DNA of 64,000 nt from Streptomyces griseus (GCF_900460065.1 NZ_UAVD01000026.1:186001-250000), one strand, 5' to 3'. Positions 51,458-60,556 are shown, counted from the first letter of the stretch. The notes: generated from the letters alone by a model not told the origin. Program-made: numbers and translations.

Positions 51458-52606
51458 TCAACCGCCTTCGCTCGCCCGGAAGACGGGCAGTTCCAGGTCG
51501 GGGTCCGTGACGAGGAACTCCAGGTGTACGGGCATGCCGACGCGGACCTTGTCGTACGGCACACCGATCACGTTGCTGACGATGCGGACGCCCTCGGCGA
51601 GCTCGATCAGCGCGACGGCGTACGGTCCGCCCCCGCCGTCCGGAGCGAAGGCCGGGAACGGCGGGTGATGCATCACGACATGGCTGAAGACCGTGCCCCG
51701 GCCGTCCGCCTCGACCGTGTCCCACTCCGCGCCGCCGCAGGCGTTGCAGCCGGGCAGCCACGGGAGGCGCAGGGTCGCGCAGTCGGTGCAGCGCTGGATG
51801 AGGAGCCGGTGCTCGGCGACTCCGGCCCAGAAGCCGGCGTTGTCGCGATTGATCACGGGCCGGGGGCGCGGCGGAGGGGCGGCGGGCTTCTCGCGTCGCG
51901 CGGGGCGGTACTTGAGGATGCGGAAGCGGTGCGTTCCGGCGGGCTCGCCGTCGGCGCGGACGTCCGTGCGGGTGGTGACGAAGTAGCCGGTGCCGAGTGT
52001 GGTCGTCTTGCGCCGGGAGACGGACTCGATGACCGTGTCGAAGGTGATCCGGTCGCCGGGACGCAGCGGGCGCGTGTACTCCTGCTCGCAGTCGGTCGCG
52101 ACGACCGAGGTGTAGCCCCCGCCGTCGAGCAGGGCGAACATCTCGTCGTACGCCGCGGAGCGCCCCGTTCCGTCCGTGTGCCCGGAGAGCCCGCCCATCG
52201 TCCACGCCTGGAGCATCGTGGGCGGGGCGACGGCGTCCGGGCCCCGGTAGGCGGCCGAGGTGTCGCCCATCGCCTCGCACCAGTGCCGGATCATGGGCTC
52301 GTTGACCGGGTCCTTGCCCGTGCCCCCGGTGGCGGCGGCGCGGCCCTCGTAGGCGGCGAGCCGCTCGTACAACCGGTCCCGTTCGTCGTGCGCCCGCCCC
52401 GACCGGCCGTCCTGCTCCCGGGCCTCCCGCTCACCCGCACCGCGCTCCCCGGCCTCACGCTCACCCGCATCACGCCCCCCGGCCTCACGCTCACCCGCAC
52501 CGCGCTCCCGGGCTTCGCAACGGGCCTCGTGCGCCCGCGCGTCACGCTGCCGGACCTCGTGCTCGGCCTCGTGATCGACGGCGGCCCCGGCCTCCCGCTC
52601 GCTCAT
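51458..52606 (-). CDS. MaoC-DUF35 fusion hydratase (ChsH2-like)
   Basis: A 382-residue protein. An unusual N-terminal 75 residues of Glu/Arg/Ala/Gly repeats (GEREA units, encoded by a 30-bp DNA repeat in three copies at 52421-52510) come first. A hot-dog domain (about 95-230) and a DUF35 domain (about 255-380) follow; the latter has the rubredoxin-like zinc ribbon CTDC-x10-CNAC and an OB fold. In the mycobacterial counterpart the hot-dog part is a hydratase subunit and the DUF35 part binds Ltp2. The start overlaps the upstream stop (ATGA). Confidence 0.83.
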   Translation of the reverse strand: MSEREAGAAVDHEAEHEVRQRDARAHEARCEARERGAGEREAGGRDAGEREAGERGAGEREAREQDGRSGRAHDERDRLYERLAAYEGRAAATGGTGKDPVNEPMIRHWCEAMGDTSAAYRGPDAVAPPTMLQAWTMGGLSGHTDGTGRSAAYDEMFALLDGGGYTSVVATDCEQEYTRPLRPGDRITFDTVIESVSRRKTTTLGTGYFVTTRTDVRADGEPAGTHRFRILKYRPARREKPAAPPPRPRPVINRDNAGFWAGVAEHRLLIQRCTDCATLRLPWLPGCNACGGAEWDTVEADGRGTVFSHVVMHHPPFPAFAPDGGGGPYAVALIELAEGVRIVSNVIGVPYDKVRVGMPVHLEFLVTDPDLELPVFRASEGG

Positions 52607-53799
52607 CGCCTGCTCCGGGTCATCCCGAGCCGGGCCGTGGCGACGATCTCGCGCTGCACCTCGCCGACACCGCCACCGAAGGTGTTGATCTGGGCCGCGC
52701 GGTTCATCCGCTCCAGCTCACCACCGGGTCCGAAGCAGCCGGGAGAGCCTCCCCGGAGCAGGGCGGTGTCCCCGACGGCCTCCTGGCACATCCGGTAGAC
52801 CTCGACCGCGCTCTCGGTGCCCGCGAACTTCACCCCGCTGGCCTCTCCGGGGGCGGGCGCTCCGGCGCCGACGGCGTCGACCAGCCGCCAGTTCAGCAAG
52901 CGCGTGGCCGTGAGTCGGGCGTACGCCTCCGCGAGCCGGGCGCGCACCCACGGTTCGTCGATCCGGCGGCGACCGGTCGCGGGGTCGGGGGTACGGGTGT
53001 GGGCGAGGGCCTCCTCGTAGCAGTCCTCGGCCTGCATGCCGATCGCGGCCAGCGCGACGCGCTCGTGGTTGAGCTGGCTGGTGATGAGCTGCCAGCCGCC
53101 GTTCTCCTCGCCGACGAGGTTGGTGGCCGGCACCCGTACGCCGTCGTAGTAGGTGGCGGTGGTGGTGACCCCGCCCACCGTACGGATCGGCGTCCAGGAG
53201 AAGCCGGGGCCGTCCGTGGGCACCAGGATGATCGAGATGCCCCGGTGCTTGGGGGCCTCGGGGTCCGTACGGCAGGCGAGCCAGATCCAGTCCGCCTGCT
53301 GGGCGTTGCTGGTGAAGATCTTCTGGCCGTCGATGACCCAGTCGTCGCCGTCCCGCACGGCACGGGTCCGCAGGGCCGCCAGGTCCGTACCGGCGTCGGG
53401 CTCGCTGTAGCCGATCGCGAAGACGAGCTCGCCGCCGAGGATGCGGGGCAGGAAGTACGCCTTCTGTTCCTCGGTCCCGTACGCCATCAGGGTCGGGCCC
53501 ACGGTGTTGAGGGTAACCATGGAGACCGGGGCGCCGGCCCGGTACGCCTCGTCGAAGAAGACGAACTGCTCGTCGGGGCCCCGGCCCCGGCCGCCGTACT
53601 CCTCGGGCCAGCCGAGACCGAGCAGCCCGTCGGCGCCGATCCGGCGGAGCAGCCGCCGCTGTTCGCCCGCGTCCGCCCCACCGCCCCCGCTCGCCACCTC
53701 CCCCTTGGCTTCGCCCGCCGCATCGGGCATCAACGCACGAAAATAGGAGCGTAGTTCGGCACGGAGCCGCTGCTGGCTTTCCGTCGGAGCGAGATGCAC
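52603..53799 (-). CDS. Acyl-CoA dehydrogenase, full-length subunit (ChsE2/FadE28-like)
   Basis: A 398-residue enzyme with the standard flavoprotein motifs FAIGYSEPDAGTDLA, DWVIDGQKIFTSNA and the FGGGVGEVQREIVATARLG C-terminus. It oxidises an acyl-CoA at the alpha-beta bond. It is the first gene of the operon, starting at GTG 53799 about 95 bp from a TetR-type palindrome. Together with the four genes that follow, the set matches the steroid side-chain operon of mycobacteria except that no cyp125 is present. Confidence 0.85.
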   Translation of the reverse strand: MHLAPTESQQRLRAELRSYFRALMPDAAGEAKGEVASGGGGADAGEQRRLLRRIGADGLLGLGWPEEYGGRGRGPDEQFVFFDEAYRAGAPVSMVTLNTVGPTLMAYGTEEQKAYFLPRILGGELVFAIGYSEPDAGTDLAALRTRAVRDGDDWVIDGQKIFTSNAQQADWIWLACRTDPEAPKHRGISIILVPTDGPGFSWTPIRTVGGVTTTATYYDGVRVPATNLVGEENGGWQLITSQLNHERVALAAIGMQAEDCYEEALAHTRTPDPATGRRRIDEPWVRARLAEAYARLTATRLLNWRLVDAVGAGAPAPGEASGVKFAGTESAVEVYRMCQEAVGDTALLRGGSPGCFGPGGELERMNRAAQINTFGGGVGEVQREIVATARLGMTRSRR

Positions 53800-53893
53800 G
53801 GAGGGGCCTCCAGAGCCGCGGATACGGAAAAGCCGGAGCGCTCCCGTCCGGCGACCGGCGCTCCCGGCGACCGGTGGTCCGCGTTCCGACGTT

Positions 53894-53910
53894 TCTGACT
53901 GTCCGTCAGA
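53894..53910. promoter_or_regulatory. TetR-type operator of the steroid-like operon
   Basis: TCTGACTGTCCGTCAGA, a perfect 6-5-6 palindrome 95 bp upstream of the first gene. Confidence 0.6.
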
Positions 53911-53931
53911 TACGAATCCCTGTCAAGACGG

Positions 53932-53977
53932 CGGCAGCCCGCGCGGGGACACCTGAGTGCCCTCGCGCGGGCTGCCG
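53932..53977 (-). terminator. Terminator of the small secreted protein gene
   Basis: CGGCAGCCCGCGCG and its exact complement form a 14-bp stem with an 18-nt loop, 86 bp after the stop at 54064. Confidence 0.65.
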
Positions 53978-54063
53978 TTCGGTCCGCCGGAACCCACCCC
54001 CCGGGAGGTTCCGACGACCGCGTCACCTGTGCCACCTGTGTCGACCGCGCGGGCCGACGAGGA

Positions 54064-54378
54064 TCACCAGAAGAAGGGCGTGAAGTTCACCGCCACGCTG
54101 TGGTCCGACTGGTCGATGGGCACGAAGGCCGAATTGCTCACCTGGGCGGACGTGTTCTGGTTCGACGCACCGGCCCCGACCGCCTGCTGCTGGGTCGTGG
54201 ACGCGTTGCCGGCGTTGTTGCCACCGACGCCGCTGCCGCCGGCCGTCGCCACAGCCGCGTTCGATCCGTCGTTCGCGAAGGAGCCGTTGTCCGCCATGGC
54301 GACCCCGCCGCAGAGCGCGACGGTCAGGGGCAGGGCGGCGACAGCGGCGAGGGCGCGAGCGGTACGGATACTTGCCAT
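54064..54378 (-). CDS. Small secreted Asn/Ser/Ala-rich protein
   Basis: A 104-residue protein. It has a signal peptide (MASIRTARALAAVAALPLTV, cleavage near AMA-DNG) and a mature part of about 75 residues rich in Asn, Gly, Ser and Gln with no cysteine. It ends in VAVNFTPFFW. The composition suggests a surface or aggregating protein, but it lacks the chaplin and rodlin signatures. The ribosome site GGAGGA is ideal. It is probably well expressed. Confidence 0.75.
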   Translation of the reverse strand: MASIRTARALAAVAALPLTVALCGGVAMADNGSFANDGSNAAVATAGGSGVGGNNAGNASTTQQQAVGAGASNQNTSAQVSNSAFVPIDQSDHSVAVNFTPFFW

Positions 54379-54711
54379 GTCAGGTCCTCCAGGAAACGGA
54401 ATTACGGCTTCATGTTCGTTTGATCCCGGGGGAGTTGGCCGACCGCCCCGGTGCTGTTCACGACGTCGCGAGACCAGAGTTGCCCAGCGCTCCCCCGGAG
54501 AACCCCTCCCCACCCCCCGTTCCCCCTCAGGTATGACGACGAGCGGATAAACATCCGAAGCCGCACGAAAGCCCAGGTCGGTGGGGCGGCCCCGGTGACC
54601 CGTTGGCACGCGGGGGAAGAAGCGTTCCGCCACCGCCCCTCCCGGACGCCTCCCCCACCCCTCCCTCAACCCCCCCTTCCCTTCTTCGAACGTGTGTACG
54701 AAACTAATTCC

Positions 54712-55671
54712 ATGGCCACCATCGACCGGCAGACCCCCGCCCTGGCCCTCGCCCACGCCCTCGCCGCCGCCGGGCGCGGCCTCCCCGTCTTCCCCCTCTC
54801 CGCCACCAAGCTCCCCGCACTGCGCTCGCCGCACCGCGGAGAGCAGTCGCCGACGCACTGCCGCTGCCGGGGAGAATGCGGGCTGCCCGGGCACGGGGTG
54901 CACGACGCCACAACCGACCCCGCGGCCGTCCGCGCCCTCTTCGCCGCCGCGCCCCGGGCCACCGGCTACGGGATCGCCTGCGGACGCGCCCCGCACCGCC
55001 TCATCGGGGTCGACCTGGACATCGACCCCTCGTACGGCAGCGACGCGGCGGGCGCGCTGCGGCAGCTGGGCCTCCAGCACCTGTTCACCATCCCGCCGAC
55101 GGTCACCGTGCTTACCCCGAGCGGCGGCCGCCACCTCTGGCTGACCGGCCCGGCCGACGCCACGGTCCCCAACTCCGCCGGCCGCCTCGCCCCGGGCATC
55201 GACATCCGCGGCAGCGGCGGCTACCTGGTCGGCCCCGGCTCGGTCACCACCCACGGCCGCTACCGGCTGGCCCCCGGCACCGCCCACCTCACCCCGGCCC
55301 CCTGCCCCCGCGCCCTGCTCCGCCTCCTGACCCCACCGCCCGGCCGTGCGTCCCGTACGGGCAGGGGCCCGGCCCCGGGCGGCGCGTCCGGGCCGGGCAC
55401 CGGCCCGGGCCCCGGTTCACCGGTGACCGCGGCCCGTCGCGGAGAGGGCCTGATCCAGTTCGTGCTGGCCGCCCACGAGGGCCAGCGCAACACCCGCCTG
55501 TTCTGGGCGGCCTGCCGCGCCTACGAGCACGGCTTCGGCGACGCCCTGGCCGACGGGCTCACCGCCGCCGCCGTCCGCACCGGACTGCCGGAACACGAGG
55601 CCCGCGCCGCAATCGCCTCGGCCGCACGGCTGACCCAGGGCCGCGGCGAGGAACACCACGGCGCGGCCTGA
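54712..55671 (+). CDS. Chromosomal bifunctional DNA primase/polymerase domain protein
   Basis: A 319-residue protein with the prim-pol layout: ALALAHALAAAGRGLPVFPL, a CRCRGECGLPGHG cysteine loop, IGVDLDIDP (catalytic acids), TPSGGRHLW and GIDIRGSGGYLVGPGS. A Gly/Pro linker precedes a C-terminal helical region. Unlike the AICE copy at 36032, no helicase gene is adjacent. Stand-alone prim-pols like this are widely conserved in Streptomyces; their role is unclear. Confidence 0.85.
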   Translation: MATIDRQTPALALAHALAAAGRGLPVFPLSATKLPALRSPHRGEQSPTHCRCRGECGLPGHGVHDATTDPAAVRALFAAAPRATGYGIACGRAPHRLIGVDLDIDPSYGSDAAGALRQLGLQHLFTIPPTVTVLTPSGGRHLWLTGPADATVPNSAGRLAPGIDIRGSGGYLVGPGSVTTHGRYRLAPGTAHLTPAPCPRALLRLLTPPPGRASRTGRGPAPGGASGPGTGPGPGSPVTAARRGEGLIQFVLAAHEGQRNTRLFWAACRAYEHGFGDALADGLTAAAVRTGLPEHEARAAIASAARLTQGRGEEHHGAA

Positions 55672-55841
55672 CGGGGACCCTCACCCAGGCCCCGGGGCGC
55701 CTACGCCGCACGCCACCCCGGGCCCGGTGGCTCCCCGCCACGGGTGCCTACGGCCGGGCGGTAGTCGCGGAGTGCGAGGACAACGACGCGCCGCCGCTCG
55801 CCGCCACCCGGAGGAGGACGCCCCCACGGTCCTCGGCCCGC

Positions 55842-56261
55842 TCAGTCCCGTCGGGGCGGAGCAACGCCACCCGGGCCGTCCCCGGCGGAGCAACCCCCAA
55901 CCCGGCGCACCTCAGCGTCGTACCGATCGGCGTCGAAGTGGAACTCCGGCAGAGCGTCCCCCGTGGCCGGCACCTCCCAGCCGGACCACCGCACGATGCC
56001 CCCGAGACGCTGAACGACCACGGTCAGAAACCCGCAGCACCCTCCCGAACACTCCGGCTCCCCCAACACCACCCGGCGAGCCTCGCCGGTCGCCCACAGC
56101 AACCCGGACCCGTCGGCCGGCAACGCCTCCACGACCAGCGGCCCCCGGCCCCCGTCACCGACCGCGCCCGCCACGACGTCCTCGCCATTGACCAGCATGC
56201 GCAGACTCGGAGGGAACCGGCGCCCCCGCGGCAGCACACCGATCTCCAGAACATCGAACAT
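55842..56261 (-). CDS. Conserved hypothetical protein
   Basis: A 139-residue, mostly beta-strand-like protein: MFDVLEIGVLPRGRRFPPSL, a RMLVNGEDVV strand, a CSGGCCGFLTVVV cysteine cluster and DALPEFHFDADRYDAEV near the end. The C-terminal 20 residues are Gly/Pro-rich. No function is assignable. Confidence 0.65.
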   Translation of the reverse strand: MFDVLEIGVLPRGRRFPPSLRMLVNGEDVVAGAVGDGGRGPLVVEALPADGSGLLWATGEARRVVLGEPECSGGCCGFLTVVVQRLGGIVRWSGWEVPATGDALPEFHFDADRYDAEVRRVGGCSAGDGPGGVAPPRRD

Positions 56262-56394
56262 CCAGCCACACTAACGACGAAACCCCAGCAGGAAGCAGGT
56301 CGTTCGCCATCGACGGACCAGCCCCACACGTGCCGGGCCCCGACCGGATCTCTCGGTCGGGGGCCTGGCACCTGCGGCGGGTAGGTGATTCGAG

Positions 56395-56418
56395 CCCACG
56401 GTGACATCGCTGCCACGA
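56395..56418. repeat. Relic att copy of tRNA-Ser(TGA)
   Basis: CCCACGGTGACATCGCTGCC then ACGA, identical to 57666-57689 inside the tRNA gene. The adjoining T-arm and acceptor sequence is mutated. Confidence 0.7.
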
Positions 56419-56557
56419 AGGTTCGCGCGACCTTGTGCCGGGCGGATGACGAGCAGGTCCAGCGCGTTCTCCGAGCCCCCAACCGAAACCGTCCAGCTGA
56501 TCGGCTCTGTGCAACTGACGATGCGGTCGGTAGCTTCCTGATGTGCCACGAACGAGC

Positions 56558-56869
56558 GTGAACAACGAGACGGACAGCCTGTTGTGCGTGTGGGTTGAGC
56601 CGTGGGGAACGGATCATTGGATGCGCCCTGGTGAGGTGTTCACCGTGGTGACCGAGGCGGACGCCGAGGAAGCGTCGTTCGACGTCGTGGTTCATGACCA
56701 AGGCGTCAGCGTGTGGGTGAATGCCGGATTCAGCGCCGAGGTCATCGACCAGGAAGGGCGCGCGGCGGTCTGTGGTCACCAGCGTCCCGACGGTTTCGAC
56801 GCGGACTCGCGCTGGCTCACGGCTTGGGAAAAGGGCCGCACGGAAAAGCCGAAGACCAAAGAGGAGTAG
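56558..56869 (+). CDS. Conserved hypothetical protein
   Basis: A 103-residue protein starting VNNETDSLLCVWVEPWGTDH, then WMRPGEVFTVVTEAD and VVVHDQGVSVWVNAG. It belongs to a small Streptomyces family of beta-rich proteins of unknown function. GTG 56558 begins the conserved part; GTG 56543 is also possible. It lies within the relic element. Confidence 0.6.
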   Translation: MNNETDSLLCVWVEPWGTDHWMRPGEVFTVVTEADAEEASFDVVVHDQGVSVWVNAGFSAEVIDQEGRAAVCGHQRPDGFDADSRWLTAWEKGRTEKPKTKEE

Positions 56870-57007
56870 GGGCACCTCTTCACGAGACACCCCTACAAAC
56901 CCGTCGACGTTCAAACAGAAGTGGATCCGTCATCGCCCTCGGGCCCTCTGTCCGTCCGCTTGTGATCGTGCCCGTTGAGCCAGAAGTCCGATGCTTCCGC
57001 TACCTGC

Positions 57008-57310
57008 TCATCCCGATACCTGCTCATCCCGACCGGCGACCGGGCGGGCGTAGTGCCGGGCGGTCACGCTCGCGTTCGAGTGCCCAAGCCGGCCCCCGCC
57101 GGGCAGCGTCTCCCAGTGCCGGCCGATCCGCGCAGCGAGTGACGGCCCGGTCCGCAGGACCCGCTTCAGATGGGACTTGGGAGCGTCGAAGACGAGAGGG
57201 CCGTTCGCTTCGGCCGGGTTCCCATCGACGAGGACCAGGCCTCCGGACACGTCGATCTCCACTCGCCGCAACGCGAACGCCTCCCCGACCCGCAGGTGGC
57301 GTGTGCGCTG
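57008..57310 (-). pseudogene. Fragment of tyrosine integrase catalytic domain
   Basis: The frame reads HLRVGEAFALRRVEIDVSGG (box I Arg region), then VFDAPKSHLKRVLR. It then jumps to GGGRLGHSNASVTARHYARP with the nucleophile Tyr. The part carrying the HxxR box is deleted and no N-terminal domain remains. Confidence 0.7.
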
Positions 57311-57318
57311 TTGTGCCG

Positions 57319-57493
57319 ATGCTGCCACCGCTTGAGGCGAACCGCCTCCCGTCCCGCGCCCGGATCGGCCAGGAGTGCGGCGTGGGCGAGAACGTGGTCC
57401 GCAGGGCACAGGAGTTGCTGATCTCCCAAGGCGTGCTGGAAGGCCGGGCCGGATCGGGGCGAGGTCGTCTACGAGATCCCGATCAACCGCTGA
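57319..57493 (+). pseudogene. Fragment of GntR-family regulator
   Basis: LPSRARIGQECGVGENVVRR, then AQELLISQGVLEGRAGSG, is a GntR winged helix. A one-base frame change near 57453 is needed to continue into EVVYEIPINR and the stop at 57491-57493. It is probably the former element repressor. Confidence 0.6.
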
Positions 57494-57604
57494 CGGGTGC
57501 CCCAGAGCAGCTCCAATGCTGTGGGCCAGCCGCGTGCCCCCGCGTGCCCGACAGAGCGGGAAACCAGGGGGAACAGCGGTGCCCGGCAGGGAGCGGGCAT
57601 GGCA

Positions 57605-57639
57605 GAGGCCCCGACCATACGTACTGGTCAGGGGCCTCT
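57605..57639. terminator. Terminator of tRNA-Ser(TGA)
   Basis: GAGGCCCC-GACC and GGTC-A-GGGGCCTC form a bulged stem directly 3' of the tRNA. A decayed duplicate is at about 56335-56367. Confidence 0.65.
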
Positions 57640-57645
57640 CGCCTG

Positions 57646-57732
57646 CGGTGGGTGTGGGATTTGAACCCACGGTGACATCGCTGCCACGACGGTTTTCAAG
57701 ACCGTTCCCTTAGGCCGCTCGGGCAACCCACC
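57646..57732 (-). tRNA. tRNA-Ser (anticodon TGA)
   Basis: An 87-nt class II tRNA. The acceptor is GGTGGGT/ACCCACC with discriminator G, the anticodon loop CTTGAAA and the T arm GTGGGTTCAAATCCCAC. It is the integration target of the relic element. Confidence 0.95.
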
Positions 57733-57817
57733 CCGCGTCGGCCGCCCGGTCGCTGTGCAAGCCGATGGGCCGTCAGGCCCGTGAGGGGCGGTTCGACGCG
57801 TGGGACAGCCTAGCCGG

Positions 57818-59509
57818 TCAGCTGTCGCCCTCGCGCTGGCCCAGGGTGACTTCGGCCGTGGCCTCCTTGCCGTCGCGCTCGTACGTCAGGGTGACCTTCT
57901 CGCCCGGCTTGCGGGTCCAGATCTCGCCGATCAGGGTCGGGCCGCTGTCGATCACCGTGTCGTTGAACTTCGTGATCACGTCGCCCGCCTTCAGGCCCGC
58001 CTTGGCCGCCGGGCCGTTCGGGGTGACCGCGGGGGTGCCGCCCGCGCCCTCGGCGGAGATGGCCGCGCCGCCCGTCTTCTCCTCCATCGTGACCGTCGCG
58101 CCGATCACCGGGTAGACCGGCTTGCCGGTCTTGATCAGCTGCTCGGCGACGTTCTTGGCCTGGTTGATCGGGATCGCGAAGCCGAGGCCGATGGAGCCGG
58201 CCTGGGACTGGCCGAGGCCGCCGCCGGTCGACTGGATCGCGGAGTTGATGCCGATGACCGCGCCCGTCGCGTCCAGCAGCGGGCCGCCGGAGTTGCCCGG
58301 GTTGATCGAGGCGTCCGTCTGCAGGGCGCTCATGTACGAGTTCTTGTTGCTGGAGCCGTCCCCGGACGCCACCGGGCGGTTCTTCGCGCTGATGATTCCC
58401 GTGGTGACGGTGTTGGAGAGGCCGAAGGGCGCGCCGATCGCGATCGTCGAGTCGCCGACCGCGACGCCCTCGGAGTTGCCGAGGGGGAGGGGCGTCAGGC
58501 CCTGCGGCGGGTTCTTGAGCTTCAGCACGGCCACGTCGTAGCCCTGGGCCCGGCCGACCACCTCGGCGGCGTACTTCTTGCCGTCGGAGAAGGTCGCCGA
58601 CAGTTCGCCGGACTCCGCGGCGGACGCCACCACGTGGTTGTTGGTGAGGATGTGGCCTTCCTTGTCGTACACGAAGCCCGTGCCCGTGCCGCCCTCGCCC
58701 TCGCCGCCCTGCGCGTCGATGGTGACCACGCTGGGGAGCGCCTTCGCCGCGACCCCGGCCACCGTGCCCGCCGGGCGCTTCAGGTCCCTCGGGGTGTCCG
58801 ACGCCGAGACCGTGGTCGAGCTGCCGGAGGAGCCGTCGCCGTTGCGGTCGGCCGCCCAGAAGCCGAGGGCCCCGCCGATGCCGCCCGCGACGAGCGCCGC
58901 GACGGCCACGGCCGCCACCAGTCCGCTCCCGCGGCGCTTGCCGCTCTTTCCGCCCGGCGACTCGGAGCCGGGCGGGACCGGAGCGCCCCAGACCGGTCCG
59001 TGACCGCTGCCGTTGCCGATACCGCCGGACGCGTGACCGGCGCCCCCGTCGGCGTACGACGGGACGGCGGGCGGGGGCGGCGGCCAGGACGCGGCGCCCG
59101 CGGGGAGCCCGGGCTCCGATCCGTATCCGGGCGCCGCTCCGTACGGGGGGTGCCGCGGCGGCTCGGACGGCGTCGCGTGGCCGCCCTGGGCGTACGCGGG
59201 GGAGGCCGGGGCGCCCTGGTGCGTGGGGTCGTGGCGCGGCGCCTCGGCGTGCGCCGGTGCTGCCGGGGGCGCGGGGGAGGCCGGCGCGCCGGGGGTGTGC
59301 GGAGCGGCGGCCTCCGCGCCGGTGTCGTGGACGGGAAGGCGCGCGGTGTCGTGCGCCGCGCCGGGCCCCGTCGTGTCCTGGACGGGGTCCGCCGGGGCCG
59401 GCGGCGTGGCTCCGTCGGTCGCCGGTTCGGGAGTGGCGGCCGGCCCGGGAGGTGCGGACGGCACGGCCGGTACCGCGTTGCCCTCGTTGCCCTCGTTCTC
59501 GGTGCTCAC
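57818..59509 (-). CDS. HtrA/DegP-like membrane-anchored serine protease with PDZ domain
   Basis: A 563-residue protein. It has a Pro/Ala-rich cytoplasmic region (about 1-190) and one TM helix (about 196-220). The trypsin-like domain has H in ILTNNHVV, D in YDVAVLK and S in NPGNSGGPL. The C-terminal PDZ has GLKAGDVITKFNDTVID. It degrades misfolded exported proteins at the outer face of the membrane. The GTG start has GAGAG upstream. It is divergent from the phosphodiesterase gene, with 201 bp between them. Confidence 0.92.
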   Translation of the reverse strand: MSTENEGNEGNAVPAVPSAPPGPAATPEPATDGATPPAPADPVQDTTGPGAAHDTARLPVHDTGAEAAAPHTPGAPASPAPPAAPAHAEAPRHDPTHQGAPASPAYAQGGHATPSEPPRHPPYGAAPGYGSEPGLPAGAASWPPPPPAVPSYADGGAGHASGGIGNGSGHGPVWGAPVPPGSESPGGKSGKRRGSGLVAAVAVAALVAGGIGGALGFWAADRNGDGSSGSSTTVSASDTPRDLKRPAGTVAGVAAKALPSVVTIDAQGGEGEGGTGTGFVYDKEGHILTNNHVVASAAESGELSATFSDGKKYAAEVVGRAQGYDVAVLKLKNPPQGLTPLPLGNSEGVAVGDSTIAIGAPFGLSNTVTTGIISAKNRPVASGDGSSNKNSYMSALQTDASINPGNSGGPLLDATGAVIGINSAIQSTGGGLGQSQAGSIGLGFAIPINQAKNVAEQLIKTGKPVYPVIGATVTMEEKTGGAAISAEGAGGTPAVTPNGPAAKAGLKAGDVITKFNDTVIDSGPTLIGEIWTRKPGEKVTLTYERDGKEATAEVTLGQREGDS

Positions 59510-59710
59510 AGCTCTCTACTCCTCGGTTCCACTCGGCATCCAGTCGGCGTTCGGCAAGAAATCCGCTGTGCACGTGTCTGCGGTCAGCTTTTCCCACGAC
59601 CCGTCGGGCCACTGTAAGCAGGACCTGTGCATCCGCACACCAATCTTTACATCCGACAAAACAGACCTCCAGGGTGACATGTGCTCAGCCTTCCCCGCGG
59701 CGGTGACACC

Positions 59711-60556
59711 ATGGCGAGGGTGACCCACGCACGGCAGCGCAGCGCGCGCACCTCCATCCAGGTCATCGCCCACCGCGGGGCCTCCGACGACGCCCCCGAG
59801 CACACCCTGGCCGCCTACCGCAAGGCGATCGAGGACGGTGCCGACGCCTTGGAATGCGACGTCCGGCTCACCGCCGACGGCCACCTCGTCTGCGTCCACG
59901 ACCGGCGGGTGAACCGTACGTCCAACGGGCGCGGCGCCGTGTCGGCGCTGGAACTCGCCGACCTCGCCGCCCTCGACTTCGGCTCCTGGAAGGACCGCGA
60001 GGAGTCGCCCGACTGGGATCCGGTGCCGGGCGAGCTCACCTCCGTACTGACCCTGGAACGACTCCTGGAGCTTTTCACCGAGGTCCGGGCAGGCGGGCGA
60101 CCGCTGCAACTGGCCGTCGAGACGAAGCACCCCACCCGCTGGGCCGGGCAGGTCGAGGAGCGGCTGCTGCACCTCCTGAAGCGCTTCGGGCTGGCCGATC
60201 CGCCCGCGGACGCCCCTTCGCCCATCCGCGTCATGAGCTTCTCCGCCCGCTCCCTCCACCGCGTCCAGGCCGCCGCGCCCACCCTGCCGACGGTCTATCT
60301 GATGCAGTTCGTCTCGCCCCGGATGCGCGACGGCCGGCTGCCCGCCGGGGCCCGGATCGCCGGTCCGGGCATGCGGATCGTGCGCAGCCACCCCGGCTAC
60401 ATCGAACGGCTGCACCGCGCGGGCCACCGGGTGCACGTGTGGACGGTGAACGAGCCGGCCGATGTCGACATGTGCGCCGAACTCGGCGTCGAGGCGATCA
60501 TCACCAACCGCCCCAAGCAGGTTCTGTCCCAACTGGGCCGCATTCAGCACGGATGA
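59711..60556 (+). CDS. Glycerophosphodiester phosphodiesterase
   Basis: A 281-residue GDPD-fold enzyme with the catalytic HRGASDDAPEHTLAAY, the metal ligands ALECDVRLTADGHLVCVHD and the closing HVWTVNEPAD and AIITNRP motifs. It hydrolyses glycerophosphodiesters to glycerol-3-phosphate. No signal peptide is visible. The frame is open from GTG 59681, but ATG 59711 begins the sensible protein. Confidence 0.9.
   Translation: MARVTHARQRSARTSIQVIAHRGASDDAPEHTLAAYRKAIEDGADALECDVRLTADGHLVCVHDRRVNRTSNGRGAVSALELADLAALDFGSWKDREESPDWDPVPGELTSVLTLERLLELFTEVRAGGRPLQLAVETKHPTRWAGQVEERLLHLLKRFGLADPPADAPSPIRVMSFSARSLHRVQAAAPTLPTVYLMQFVSPRMRDGRLPAGARIAGPGMRIVRSHPGYIERLHRAGHRVHVWTVNEPADVDMCAELGVEAIITNRPKQVLSQLGRIQHG

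Larger units (their letters stand above)
56335..57732. mobile_element. Relic of an integrative element at tRNA-Ser(TGA)
   Basis: A decayed copy of the tRNA 3' half and its terminator (about 56335-56430) lies 1.25 kb from the intact tRNA-Ser. Between them are a hypothetical gene, an integrase fragment and a GntR fragment. The shared exact core is 24 bp (56395-56418 and 57666-57689). Confidence 0.7.

Noticed and set aside
54064..54378. Chaplin or rodlin
   Set aside because: Size and signal peptide fit, but the chaplin domain and its cysteine pair are absent and the rodlin pattern does not match.
57800..59617. 605-codon plus-strand frame over the HtrA gene
   Set aside because: Antisense shadow; the minus frame has complete protease and PDZ motifs.
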